Shown: in pieces, positions 1 to 9,550 of the stretch
Numbering within the stretch: the first letter of the stretch is position 1
Layout: each line of letters begins with the position of its first letter
Assembly: GCA_026394055.1 (NCBI GenBank)
Contig: JAPKYZ010000082.1
Coordinates: forward strand, 1 to 32,203
Length of the DNA: 32,203 nucleotides
Source of the DNA: Acidobacteriota bacterium
GTDB lineage: Bacteria > Acidobacteriota > Terriglobia > Bryobacterales > Bryobacteraceae
Reading direction: 5' to 3'
The notes under the pieces: model-generated
The model's input: only the letters and a program-made list of their open reading frames with translations
Told to the model about the DNA's origin: nothing
Database searches by the model: none
Made by a program: the position numbers and the translations under genes

Positions 1-810
1 GCCTTCGTCGAGCAGCTTCTTGAACATTTCGACGCCCGTCACCACCGTCTTCTTCGTATCCGTGAAGCCGACGATCTCCATTTCCTCGCCCACTTTGCAG
101 ATCCCCTGCTCGATGCGGCCCGTCACTACCGTGCCACGGCCCTGGATCGAGAAGATGTCTTCGATCGGCATCAGGAACGGCTTGTCGGTGACGCGCTCCG
201 GTTGCGGGATGTACTTGTCGACCGCTTCCATCAGCTCGTCGATCGACTTTTCCCACTGCGGCTCGCCATTCAACGCACCCAGCGCCGAGACCTTCATCAC
301 CGGCAGATCGTCGCCCGGGAACTGATAGCTCGACAGCAACTCACGCACTTCCAACTCGACCAGTTCGAGCAGCTCGGCGTCTTCCACCATGTCGACCTTG
401 TTCAAAGCGACCACGATGTACGGCACACCCACCTGGCGGGCGAGCAGGATGTGCTCACGCGTCTGGGGCATCGGGCCGTCGGTCGCCGCCACCACCAGAA
501 TCGCGCCGTCCATCTGCGCCGCACCGGTGATCATGTTCTTGATGTAGTCCGCGTGGCCGGGGCAGTCGACGTGAGCGTAGTGACGATTCGGCGTCTCATA
601 CTCCACGTGCGAAGCGGCAATCGTGATACCACGAGCCTTTTCTTCCGGCGCGTTGTCGATCGAGTCAAAGCTCCGGAACGACACCTTCGGATTGTGCTTA
701 GCGAGCGTCTTGGTGATCGCCGCCGTCAACGTCGTCTTCCCGTGATCGATGTGTCCAATCGTCCCCACATTACAGTGCGGCTTCGATCGATCAAATTTTT
801 CCTTCGCCAT
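1..810 (-). CDS. tuf: Elongation factor Tu, 3' end cut by window
   Basis: EF-Tu is the cytoplasmic GTPase that delivers aminoacyl-tRNA to the ribosomal A site. The frame is open from the ATG at 808-810 to the window edge, so about 270 N-terminal residues are present: the whole G domain and the start of domain II. The read-out begins [20 protein letters not shown] and contains the P-loop GHIDHGKTT, the switch II motif DCPGH and the NKVD specificity motif. An AGGGAG Shine-Dalgarno lies about 10 nt upstream. It is the last visible gene of the str operon, 43 nt after fusA. The C-terminal part of domain II and domain III lie outside the window. Identification is certain. Confidence 0.97.
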   Translation of the reverse strand, partial: MAKEKFDRSKPHCNVGTIGHIDHGKTTLTAAITKTLAKHNPKVSFRSFDSIDNAPEEKARGITIAASHVEYETPNRHYAHVDCPGHADYIKNMITGAAQMDGAILVVAATDGPMPQTREHILLARQVGVPYIVVALNKVDMVEDAELLELVELEVRELLSSYQFPGDDLPVMKVSALGALNGEPQWEKSIDELMEAVDKYIPQPERVTDKPFLMPIEDIFSIQGRGTVVTGRIEQGICKVGEEMEIVGFTDTKKTVVTGVEMFKKLLDEG

Positions 811-853
811 GGAACTTATATCTCCCTAAAACTCGCTCTTAAACTCGAAGCGC

Positions 854-2941
<2,088 letters not shown>

Positions 2942-2974
2942 GGTTTATTGGGTCCTAGTAGGATCTAATTTCAC

Positions 2975-3445
2975 TTACCACCGGTAGTGGGCAAAAGCCT
3001 TGTTGGCTTCAGCCATACGGTGAACGTCGTCTTTCTTCTTGATCGCGCCACCGCGGAGATTCGCGGCGTCATTCAATTCGTTCGCCAACTTGTCGGCCAT
3101 GCCCTTCTCGGGGCGACTGCGGGCGTTGGTCAGGATCCAGCGGATGGCGAGGCTCGTGCGGCGGTTGTTCGGCACTTCGACCGGCACCTGGTAGTTGGCA
3201 CCACCGACGCGGCGGGTCTTCACTTCGAGCAGCGGCTTGCAGTTCTCAACGGCCTTCTTGAAGACCTTCAACGGCTCATCGTTGGCCCGGGTGCGGAGCG
3301 TTTCGAGGGCCGTGTAGAAGATTTTCTGTGAGACGGTCTTTTTGCCGTCCCACATCATGGAGTTCACAAACTTCTCAGCCAGCGTGGACCCAAACACCGG
3401 ATCCGGAGCGACTTCGCGGGTTTCAGCTCTTCTGCGTCGCGACAT
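2975..3445 (-). CDS. rpsG: 30S ribosomal protein S7
   Basis: S7 is a primary assembly protein of the 30S head, contacting 16S rRNA and the E-site tRNA. At 156 residues it has the normal family length, starting [20 protein letters not shown] and including the conserved [14 protein letters not shown] hairpin and the R-rich stretch [22 protein letters not shown]. The ATG is only 3 nt after the rpsL stop; its purine-rich ribosome-binding site lies inside the lysine-rich tail of rpsL, so the two genes are probably translationally coupled. Confidence 0.98.
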   Translation of the reverse strand: MSRRRRAETREVAPDPVFGSTLAEKFVNSMMWDGKKTVSQKIFYTALETLRTRANDEPLKVFKKAVENCKPLLEVKTRRVGGANYQVPVEVPNNRRTSLAIRWILTNARSRPEKGMADKLANELNDAANLRGGAIKKKDDVHRMAEANKAFAHYRW

Positions 3446-3448
3446 AGA

Positions 3449-3865
3449 TTACTTCTTCTTGCCTCCCTTGGCGGCCGGAGCGGCGGCAGCGCCACCCTTC
3501 GGACGCTTGGCTCCATACTTGGAACGGCTCTGGCGGCGATTGGCCACACCAGCGGTATCCAAAGTGCCGCGGACAATGTGATAGCGCACGCCCGGAAGAT
3601 CCTTCACGCGGCCACCGCGGATCAGGACAATCGAGTGCTCCTGCAGATTGTGACCCACACCCGGAATATAGGTGGTCACTTCGATCCCATTGGTCAGGCG
3701 CACACGGGCGACTTTACGGAGTGCCGAGTTCGGCTTCTTCGGCGTCGTCGTGTAGACACGAGTACACACACCGCGGCGCTGCGGGCAGGCCTGCAAGGCG
3801 GGACTCGCCGTCTTATAGTTGGTCGGCTTGCGACCTTTGCGCACGAGTTGATTAAACGTCGGCAC
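3449..3865 (-). CDS. rpsL: 30S ribosomal protein S12 with C-terminal extension
   Basis: S12 shapes the decoding centre of the 30S subunit. The conserved core is complete: the [19 protein letters not shown] segment has the lysine that is the common streptomycin-resistance site, and [18 protein letters not shown] has the second lysine and the aspartate modified by RimO in other bacteria, so the wild-type residues are kept. The protein is 138 residues against about 124 in Escherichia coli; the excess is an Ala/Gly/Lys tail after the GAKRPKG end. The start is GTG (3863-3865), supported by a GAGGG Shine-Dalgarno 7 nt upstream and by the universal [11 protein letters not shown] start. It is the first gene of the str operon. 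Confidence 0.97.
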   Translation of the reverse strand: MPTFNQLVRKGRKPTNYKTASPALQACPQRRGVCTRVYTTTPKKPNSALRKVARVRLTNGIEVTTYIPGVGHNLQEHSIVLIRGGRVKDLPGVRYHIVRGTLDTAGVANRRQSRSKYGAKRPKGGAAAAPAAKGGKKK

Positions 3866-4272
3866 GAAATACCCTCTTCACTCACTAAAGTCGTTCGGGC
3901 CAGCCTTCGGAAGCGGGGAGCTTCCACGGCCGCAGCCCAGGATCGGCAATCTCAGGTCAAGCTGAAAACTATTCCTGAAGGACGACAGCACAAGAACATG
4001 CGCTGACCATAGCACTCATCTTGAGGACCGCAGGCGGTTCCAAAACAAGGGGCTGAATATTCAGCCGGGCGGACATTGGCTGCAAGGGCAGCCCTAGCGG
4101 GCAGTGACTTCGGACTCCGCCCATGCTCCACACGGTGAAAACCGAAGGAACCTCGGGGCGGGCACCCGGCCGGACCGCCTCTGGCTTTTGAGGGCCATCC
4201 GATTCAAGCCTTGCCTGAACCCGGAACAAGCGGTGGTAGCGCGGGAGCAGAGATCGACTCCCAAACCCTCAT
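3866..4272 (-). other. Long str operon leader, no convincing gene
   Basis: About 400 nt separate the predicted transcription start from rpsL. Short open frames exist on both strands, for example 86 codons at 3969-4229 on the minus strand, but none shows a recognisable protein, conserved motif or ribosome-binding site. The leader contains one perfect 16-bp palindrome at 4051-4066. It may be an untranslated regulatory leader. A second promoter closer to rpsL cannot be excluded. Confidence 0.4.
4051..4066. repeat. Perfect 16-bp palindrome in the str leader
   Basis: GGCTGAATATTCAGCC is fully self-complementary, with no unpaired centre. A dyad of this kind could be a dimeric regulator site on DNA. 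As RNA it can only form a short hairpin with an AU-rich tip. No other exact copy was noticed in the window. Confidence 0.5.
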
Positions 4273-4302
4273 AGGATAGCGACCTTGTGACGGTCTTGTC
4301 AA
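4273..4302 (-). promoter_or_regulatory. Sigma70-type promoter for the str operon
   Basis: On the minus strand a perfect -35 TTGACA (4297-4302) is followed after 18 nt by TATCCT (4273-4278), which matches the -10 consensus at four of six positions. It points toward rpsL, about 400 nt downstream, with no convincing gene between. This is the best-matching promoter upstream of the operon. Confidence 0.6.
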
Positions 4303-4564
4303 CTTCGGGTGGAACAGGCCGCGGCAGGAGGCCCGGCAGACGCCTTCGGGCGTGGGTATAGAGGTCTGGAAAGCACCGGATCACCGTCACTTCCCACGCG
4401 ACAGGAGGGGCTGCGGGAAGATTCTGACCGGCCCAGCGGGGCCCTGCCCAAATTTTCCTCAGGCATCACTTCAACCCGGTGCGTTCATCACACCCGTTCC
4501 ACCAGGAGCGGAGCTATGATATGGTCGAAGAAGGGAGCCGGTCGGCTCCTCTGCACTCCCTCGA

Positions 4565-4639
<75 letters not shown>

Positions 4640-4778
4640 TCTTTTCAATCACTTGGGAACCACTCAACTTCCCCACGTTACTGCGATTACTGCAATAAGC
4701 CCGACTGCCATTCGGAGCGCTTCGGAATGGTCTTATTTGCCATGGTGTCGAAAGGCCGTTTCATCAGTCCTTCCGCTT

Positions 4779-5876
4779 TCATTGAATGACGGTTTCCAAC
4801 CGTCGAACCGCCGCAAGTCGATCCTCAAATCGCGTCACGGCATACTCGTTTTCGTTCACGTCCACTGTGTTCCCCATTTGGGCCGACCGGGTGTGGGCAT
4901 CCACCCCGATCTGCTTCGAGAGAGAAGCGAACGTTCGGCGCATCACCTGGAATGTCGCCCATTCCAGACCGATGGCCTTGAGTCTCGGCAGCATGTGCCG
5001 ATTCCACGTGTTGTCCCGTCCGATCGAAGACGCCGGATTCTCAGTTGGGAAAAGCCAAGCATCACGGTCGCCGCGCTGGACGAAGCTCAGCCAGGTTTCG
5101 AGAAGCTGAACCGTACCCGACGTCAAGGCGACTTGCCGGACCGACCGCTTGGTCTTCGGGGTATCGAGCGTACCCTTGTAGACTCGCCGCCGGACCCAAA
5201 CAGATTCCGAATCGAGATCGCCAATCTGCAGGGCAAGTATTTCTCCCGGCCGCATCCCCTCCCACGTCGCGAGCCGCGCAATCAAACGCTCTCGAAGATC
5301 CAGCGCTTCGAGCATCTGATTCACGTGCTCGGGAGTCATCACGTGCCGAGCCTTTCCCTTCTGGCACTCTCGCGGAGTGTAGAGAACGGTCGCCGGATTT
5401 CGATCCACCACTCGCTCCGCGAGGGCGAGTTCGAAAACTGATCGAAGCCGGAATCGGAGATGGTTCACCATGCTGTCACCAAGCGTTTTCGCTTTCCGAT
5501 CAAGCAAGGCTTGCAACTCTTCGCGGTTGATCTCGTGCATCGGTCGATGTCCAATGTCGTTAATCAGGTGCGCCTCCATTCGAGACTCCTCGGTCATTGC
5601 CGTCGAGGCCTTCCATTTGCGCCGGAAAACCGGCAGGTAGATCGCCGACAAGAACCCAGTTAGGGTGTATATCTTTCGGCCGGCCTTTGCCTCGGCATTC
5701 TGGGGCTGCAAAATCTCCGCCAAAATCGCTTCGGCCTCCGCGCGGCCCATCTTGCTGCATAAGCCTAGTTCCTTGGATTTCGGAGCACTTCCTTCCCGCC
5801 ACTGGGCGTACCAATAATTCTTCCCTCTTCTCTTGCGAGTGGACAAGCCGCCTCGCTGAAAACGCTTGCGACGCAT
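4779..5876 (-). CDS. Tyrosine recombinase / phage-type integrase, atypical active site
   Basis: This is a site-specific recombinase that would integrate and excise the neighbouring island. Its 365 residues comprise a basic N-terminal arm-binding region (about 1-60), an SAM-like core-binding domain (about 70-170) and a catalytic domain. Visible catalytic residues are Arg209 (in GMRPGEIL), Lys241/Lys243 on the beta hairpin, Arg313 and the nucleophile Tyr345. The HxxR box reads Gln310-Val-Met-Arg313, so the histidine is replaced, and the usual GH motif reads Gly335-Asn336. From memory, QVMRR occurs in many acidobacterial recombinases, so it need not be inactivating; the GN change is less usual. 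The gene lies 139 nt from the tRNA 3' end and 30 nt after the HTH gene, forming a probable xis-int pair. Confidence 0.9.
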   Translation of the reverse strand: MRRKRFQRGGLSTRKRRGKNYWYAQWREGSAPKSKELGLCSKMGRAEAEAILAEILQPQNAEAKAGRKIYTLTGFLSAIYLPVFRRKWKASTAMTEESRMEAHLINDIGHRPMHEINREELQALLDRKAKTLGDSMVNHLRFRLRSVFELALAERVVDRNPATVLYTPRECQKGKARHVMTPEHVNQMLEALDLRERLIARLATWEGMRPGEILALQIGDLDSESVWVRRRVYKGTLDTPKTKRSVRQVALTSGTVQLLETWLSFVQRGDRDAWLFPTENPASSIGRDNTWNRHMLPRLKAIGLEWATFQVMRRTFASLSKQIGVDAHTRSAQMGNTVDVNENEYAVTRFEDRLAAVRRLETVIQ

Positions 5877-5906
5877 TCTGATTCCTCTTTCCTGCGTCCC
5901 TGGCGT

Positions 5907-6140
5907 TCATTCCTGATCTGAAGGCGATACTAGCATTTCGATCTTGTTCGCCTCCATCCAACGGTCTAGCCATTCTCGTCGGACGAGTTTGCGTCGCCCT
6001 AGGGGAAGATGGGCCAGCCTCGGTATTCCCGCCACACGGCCGTTGATGACATTTGAAACATGTGCCTTTGAGCACCGCAGAATGCTTGCCACTTCATTCA
6101 GCGTCAGGATGCCTCGGTTGTCGCCAGCCTCAGTTAACAA
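5907..6140 (-). CDS. Excisionase-like HTH DNA-binding protein
   Basis: A 77-residue protein with an AlpA/Xis-type helix-turn-helix: ILTLNEVASILRCSKAHVSNVINGR (about residues 11-35), followed by a wing-like segment HLPLGRRKLVRREWLDRWME. Proteins of this type bind DNA to direct excision or to regulate a neighbouring integrase. The start is TTG (6138-6140), chosen because a full GGAGG lies five nt upstream. It is 30 nt upstream of the recombinase on the same strand, so the two are probably co-transcribed. It could instead act purely as a regulator. Confidence 0.8.
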   Translation of the reverse strand: MLTEAGDNRGILTLNEVASILRCSKAHVSNVINGRVAGIPRLAHLPLGRRKLVRREWLDRWMEANKIEMLVSPSDQE

Positions 6141-6145
6141 TTCGT

Positions 6146-6150
6146 CCTCC
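6146..6150 (-). promoter_or_regulatory. Ribosome-binding site fixing a TTG start
   Basis: GGAGG on the minus strand lies five nt before the TTG at 6138-6140. It is the strongest support that the HTH gene begins at this rare start codon, because no ATG lies near the expected N-terminus. Confidence 0.7.
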
Positions 6151-6303
6151 TTATTCCTTCACGGCTTCCGCTACGGAATGGAAACGCCCTACCCAGCAGC
6201 GGAGACAGCTGGCCGCTTTGGGATGAAGGCCTGCATCAGAATTCGACTCCTTTGCGAATGCAAATCCGCATGCAGAATGCATCCGAGAGTTAACTCTGTA
6301 CCG

Positions 6304-6408
6304 CAGGGCAAGGGCGGGAGTGACCCTCGAACGCGCGTCAGCCGGGTGAGTGAGGTTTCGTGGCGGCGCAGCCACAGCGAAATCGGGGTCGCTCCCGCCC
6401 TTGCCCTG
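6304..6408. repeat. 105-bp imperfect palindrome (possible interspersed repeat)
   Basis: The 23-nt arms at 6304-6326 and 6386-6408 are reverse complements at 22 of 23 positions, the exception being a G-T pair. Inside, TTTCG and TGGC near 6356-6364 can pair with GCCA and CGAAA near 6371-6382, so the unit could form a long hairpin or cruciform. The surrounding 6151-6540 region has no credible gene. Size, symmetry and placement inside an island suit a palindromic interspersed element or a recombination site. No second copy is visible in this window. Confidence 0.65.
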
Positions 6409-6540
6409 ACCCTTCTGGCACCCGGCTGCCGCCATGCAGGCGGCCCAACGAGTGGCGAACTCGTTGAACCGAAGGCGCATTGCCGAGGGAGCCGGGTGAC
6501 GCCTTTCGGCACGTTTGGGGTGACGGCCTGAATTTCGCCA

Positions 6541-7500
6541 TCAGACCGTTTCCTGGGTGTAACAGAGGCTGTAACGCACAGGGAGCTGCACCTTTCGGAA
6601 CGTTCCCTGCGTCCCTCTTCTGGCCGCCACTTCCCGCTTCACGGCCTCGTCGCCCTGCGCTTTCCAGAGTGCGAACAATGCTTGGTGGGCGGGCGACGAG
6701 AACTGCCCTAAGTCGTCGCGAAGGCGGTCAAGCCGCGCGCGGTCAAACTGCTGGGTCTGGCGGGCTTCGAGGGCTGCCCGATCCTCAAAATGTTGCACCA
6801 GGCGGTCCACGATCTCCGCGTCAAGACCGGGGAGGCGGCCCTTGGAAAGGACTCGGTCGAAGACCGCAGCGGCCCGGCCAAACTGGCTGTCGATGGTTCC
6901 CACAAAGTCGAGCTGGAATGCCGGCAGTGACTCGAACAGCGGGCGGTGCGCACGAAGGAAAGTCACAAAGGCGGACTCCGTGTCGTACCCGGCATCGATG
7001 AAGGTGAACGTCACCGAAGTACCTTCCAGGCGCACGGGGAAATGGCCCGAGAAGCTGCGAGCCGAGGCCGATACGGCGAGCGCTTCGGTGTTGGCGCCCA
7101 AGCGTGAGAGTGCTTCGGACCGCTCACGAGCAGTCACCAGAAAGGTGCTCCCGGAATGAGCGAGCACATAGTCCAGTGCCATCAGCCGGCCTTGGAGAGA
7201 GAAGGGCTGATGCTCCCGACGATTGCGGCTTTCGGGCTCGCCGATGGCTGCGTAGAGCGCCTTGTGGCGAATGTGGATAACCGACCGGTTCTGCCCGAAT
7301 GCATAGCGGTCCGCGTGGTGCAGTTCGCTCATCTTCGCGATCAATGCGGTCGCTCGCTTGCCGCTCACGACGCCCAGAAAGTCGCAGAACTGGCGCCGGA
7401 TAAAGTACCCGCCGTGCAAGGCCGCCAATGCCAGGAATGCTGCCTCACTGGATGTGTACCCGAATCGTTCGATGTTGGCCACGCGCTGCTCGTGGGTCAT
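6541..7500 (-). CDS. Winged-helix-like island protein of unknown function
   Basis: I do not recognise a firm family. The 319-residue protein starts MTHEQRVANIERFGYTSSEA. Its first about 90 residues look like a winged helix (AAFLALAALHGGYFIRRQFCDFLGVVSGKRATALIAKM, then a basic strand and HKALYAAIG). A mixed alpha/beta middle and a charged helical C-terminus (about 230-290, rich in Arg, Asp and Gln) follow. The arrangement recalls replication-relaxation-type proteins of mobile elements, but that is only an impression. The open frame runs on to 8103; I place the start at 7500 because the upstream part is low-complexity Gly/Arg/Ser sequence overlapping other coding frames, and because the ATG forms an ATGA overlap with the small gene ending at 7497. 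Confidence 0.65.
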   Translation of the reverse strand: MTHEQRVANIERFGYTSSEAAFLALAALHGGYFIRRQFCDFLGVVSGKRATALIAKMSELHHADRYAFGQNRSVIHIRHKALYAAIGEPESRNRREHQPFSLQGRLMALDYVLAHSGSTFLVTARERSEALSRLGANTEALAVSASARSFSGHFPVRLEGTSVTFTFIDAGYDTESAFVTFLRAHRPLFESLPAFQLDFVGTIDSQFGRAAAVFDRVLSKGRLPGLDAEIVDRLVQHFEDRAALEARQTQQFDRARLDRLRDDLGQFSSPAHQALFALWKAQGDEAVKREVAARRGTQGTFRKVQLPVRYSLCYTQETV

Positions 7501-7678
7501 AGCGCCAGTACCCCCGCCGTCAGCTCTCGCCCCTCCCACTCCGCGCGACGGCCACGTGAAGTGGAGTTCGTTCCATACAGCTTGAAACCCGCCGCCAGCT
7601 TGGAGCGCATATGCCCGGGCCGGTAGTACTCTGTTGCGAGTTCCAGGGAAAACGGGGTAGTGGAATGAGCGACTGCAT
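7497..7678 (-). pseudogene. Small unknown gene, apparently frameshifted
   Basis: A protein-like frame ends ...MRSKLAAGFKLYGTNSTSR... and then WEGRELTAGVLAL, with its TGA overlapping the ATG of the next gene (ATGA). Upstream in this frame there is a stop and no usual start before an internal ATG at 7610. A plausible ATG at 7678, preceded by AAAGGAG 12 nt upstream, opens the frame MQSLIPLPRFPW, which would join the downstream frame if the CCC at 7646-7648 had one more C. Restored, the product would be about 60 residues with no family I recognise. Alternatives are a sequencing deletion in the homopolymer or a real 37-residue gene starting at 7610. Confidence 0.45.
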
Positions 7679-7816
7679 CGTGCTGTCTTGCTCCTTTCTG
7701 CTAGTCGATTCGCCTCAAGACGATCAACTGAATCGAGCGTAAAGGCAATACAGATTGGGGTCCAATGCTTTGTTTGAGCGCTGTGATTCAGCCAGCGAAT
7801 CAATCCAAAGTAGGAG

Positions 7817-7842
7817 CAGGGCGGCCCACGGTGACCGCCCTG
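7817..7842. terminator. Strong hairpin downstream of the ssb gene pair
   Basis: CAGGGCGG (7817-7824) and CCGCCCTG (7835-7842) form a perfect 8-bp stem with a 10-nt loop, 11 nt past the stop codon at 7854 on the minus strand. No run of T follows, so it is a weak candidate for an intrinsic terminator; it could also be an RNA-stabilising hairpin. Confidence 0.35.
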
Positions 7843-7853
7843 CGGGCCGCTCG

Positions 7854-8025
7854 CTAAGCGGCTTCTTGATGGCGCATGGCCACTGTGTCCGGCTCCGGCA
7901 GAATCGCCTTCAGAATCTCCGCCGCCGTCTGTTGGATAAGAGCGCGCGGTTCGGCCAGTGTGGCCTTGTCGCCTGAGTGAAGCCGGATGTAGTCGGCATT
8001 GTATTGGCGACCACATGCCGACCAT
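7854..8025 (-). pseudogene. Small unknown gene after ssb, frame broken near its start
   Basis: A strong Shine-Dalgarno AGGAAGG (8032-8038) lies six nt before an ATG at 8025, just after ssb. That ATG frame becomes low-complexity. The +1 frame instead reads a normal-looking protein, RQYNADYIRLHSGDKATLAE and then PRALIQQTAAEILKAILPEPDTVAM, to a TAG at 7854, but has no standard start codon. Removing one base between 8001 and 8023 would join the two into a product of about 56 residues. The protein is unidentified. Either the gene carries a one-base insertion, the sequence has an error, or an unusual start is used. Confidence 0.45.
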
Positions 8026-8056
8026 ATGGTGCCTTCCTGGGAAGAGCGGACCGCCC

Positions 8057-8434
8057 TTAGGCGGCCTCCCCCTGCGCCTCAGGCGCTGCCGCCCGCGCTG
8101 CACGGTCGAGCTTGTTGATCGAAGTCACGCGGACCTCGGTGATCGTCTTCCTCACGTCGGCCTGCTTCTTGCCGACCTTCACGGCGAACTGACGCGAGCG
8201 GATCTCGCCCTCCAGTTGCACATGCGTGCCCTTGGTGAGCTTCGCGGCATAGTCGCCCAGCTTGCCCCAGACGACGCAGCGGTGCCACGTGGTCTGCGAC
8301 TTGTACTCGCCCGATTTGCGATCCTTCCAGCTGCGCTTGGTGGCGAGCGAGAGAACGGTGAACGAAGCATTGTTAGTGGTGGATCGAACTTCGGCGTCCT
8401 TGCCGAGGTAGCCAATGAGAATGGCGCGGTTCAT
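8057..8434 (-). CDS. ssb: Single-stranded DNA-binding protein (mobile-element type)
   Basis: SSB coats single-stranded DNA during replication, repair or transfer. The 125-residue protein opens MNRAILIGYLGKDAEVRST and continues with the OB-fold signature FTVLSLATKRSWKDRKSGEYKSQTTWHRCVVWGKLGDYAAKLTKGTHVQLEGEIRSR. It ends in a short Ala/Glu tail (AAAPEAQGEAA) and lacks the acidic DDDIPF-like tip that recruits partner proteins in chromosomal SSBs. The start at 8434 is chosen over the longer frame because AGGAG lies 9-10 nt upstream and because the family begins MNRA/MNKV. Its island location and missing tip suggest a transfer- or plasmid-type SSB. Confidence 0.9.
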   Translation of the reverse strand: MNRAILIGYLGKDAEVRSTTNNASFTVLSLATKRSWKDRKSGEYKSQTTWHRCVVWGKLGDYAAKLTKGTHVQLEGEIRSRQFAVKVGKKQADVRKTITEVRVTSINKLDRAARAAAPEAQGEAA

Positions 8435-8783
8435 GTGGGGAATCTCCTTTTCGGCTCCCGAACTCTTTCGGGGCACCCAAAGGCGAGCGGAGCCGCTCCC
8501 AAGGTCCAGGGCTGTCTTTTTCGGGGGGACCGCCAAGGCACAAGCCGGTCCGCGACTAGCGGATGGTGGGGGAGCCGAAACCCAACGGGCGGCGCAGCCG
8601 AAGCAGAAGCCCGCCGCACCGCCGGGCGCGGCTAGGCCCTCAGGCCGTCAAGCGAAGCGGTGCCCGAAAGAGGGTGGTGGCAGAAATGAGAGGATTAACG
8701 AACGGTGCCATCGCTGCTACCGGGTCCAAGGACGCCGTTTCGACTATTGCGAATAATGCGGGGATCGGATCAGAAGCGACATC
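8435..8783. other. 350-bp intergenic region upstream of ssb
   Basis: No credible gene is seen here. A 6-bp hairpin with a 4-nt loop (8457-8472) sits just upstream of the ssb ribosome-binding site, and a second self-complementary block (8485-8498) lies behind it. The rest is a purine-rich, GC-rich spacer without a convincing promoter by eye. Both flanking genes point outward, so promoters for each must lie in or near it. Confidence 0.4.
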
Positions 8784-9227
8784 ATGCGAACTGGAATGAT
8801 CACACCTCGCCCGTCAGAAGCAGCCCAGGTGCGCCGCGTACAGCAGATGCTGGACCAAGGCAAGCCATCGCTCATCGATGCCAAGGGTACTCGCATAGCT
8901 CTGCCGGCTGCCATTCGGGCGGTGCTCAAGAGTGCCGTGAAGGGCCTGGAAGCAGGCCGTTCGGTGAACGTGATCACCGATGACGAGACCATCACCACCC
9001 AACGCGCGGCGGACATCCTGGGCGTCTCACGGCCGCATTTGGTGAAGCTCCTCGAGGCCGGAGAACTGCTCTTCCACAAGACCGGCAGCCATCGACGCAT
9101 CTACCTGCGCGACCTCAACGCCTACGCTGGGTAAAGAAACGCCGCTCTAAGGAAGATTCTGAAGACGATGAGCCGGGAGGCATACCGCGCTGGGCTCTAT
9201 GACAAGACCGTCGCTGTGACGGATTGA
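8784..9227 (+). pseudogene. HTH antitoxin gene interrupted by an in-frame stop
   Basis: The first 116 codons end with an excisionase-fold HTH typical of antitoxins: TTQRAADILGVSRPHLVKLL followed by HKTGSHRRIYLRDLNAY (about residues 71-114). Such proteins usually continue with a basic helical tail and are followed by a PIN-domain toxin. Here a TAA at 9132-9134 stops the frame, yet the same frame runs on as RNAALRKILKTMSREAYRAG and LYDKTVAVTD to TGA at 9225-9227, which looks like the missing family tail. One base change, for example AAA to TAA, would explain this. No toxin gene follows. The shortened product may still fold as a DNA-binding protein. The start at 8784 has only a weak ribosome-binding site; 8796 is the alternative. 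Confidence 0.7.
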
Positions 9228-9274
9228 GGAATTGGCGGCCATTGTCGCCCGAGTGAGTCTTTCAGACTGGCTGT

Positions 9275-9550
9275 TTAGGGCCATCTCTGCGCGCCGTGCA
9301 GAATGCGCAGAATCTGAATCGTCTCGTCGGCAATGCGATAGACAACAAGGTACGGCAGTGGGACCAGCACCAGTTCTCGCGTTCCGCGCTTCTTGCCCGG
9401 ACGTCCACGGTGGGGGAAGGTCAAAAGATCGGCGGGGGCGTTGTAAATTCGGTTGACAAGGTCTTCCGCTCGATCCGGCGCATGGTCAAACAAGTAGTTG
9501 GCGATTCGCTCCAGGTCGCGGGCGGCTTCCGCTGTCCACCGCAGCGTCAC
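9275..9550 (-). CDS. RelE/ParE-family toxin
   Basis: This is the predicted toxin of a type II toxin-antitoxin pair; RelE relatives cleave mRNA on ribosomes and ParE relatives inhibit gyrase. The 91-residue sequence has the family pattern: an N-terminal strand MTLRWTAEAARDLERIANYL, a helical hairpin, then FPHRGRPGKKRGTRELVLVPLPYLVVYRI and ILRILHGAQRWP. The RGTREL..PYLVVYRI core and C-terminal ILRILHGAQRWP favour the ParE/RelE superfamily over HigB. It begins with GTG at 9548-9550, overlapping the antitoxin stop as GTGA, so translation is probably coupled. The product appears full length. Confidence 0.88.
   Translation of the reverse strand: MTLRWTAEAARDLERIANYLFDHAPDRAEDLVNRIYNAPADLLTFPHRGRPGKKRGTRELVLVPLPYLVVYRIADETIQILRILHGAQRWP

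Noticed and set aside
6151..6480. 109- and 107-codon ORFs across the palindrome
   Set aside because: They are readings of the inverted repeat itself on overlapping frames, without ribosome-binding sites or recognisable domains.
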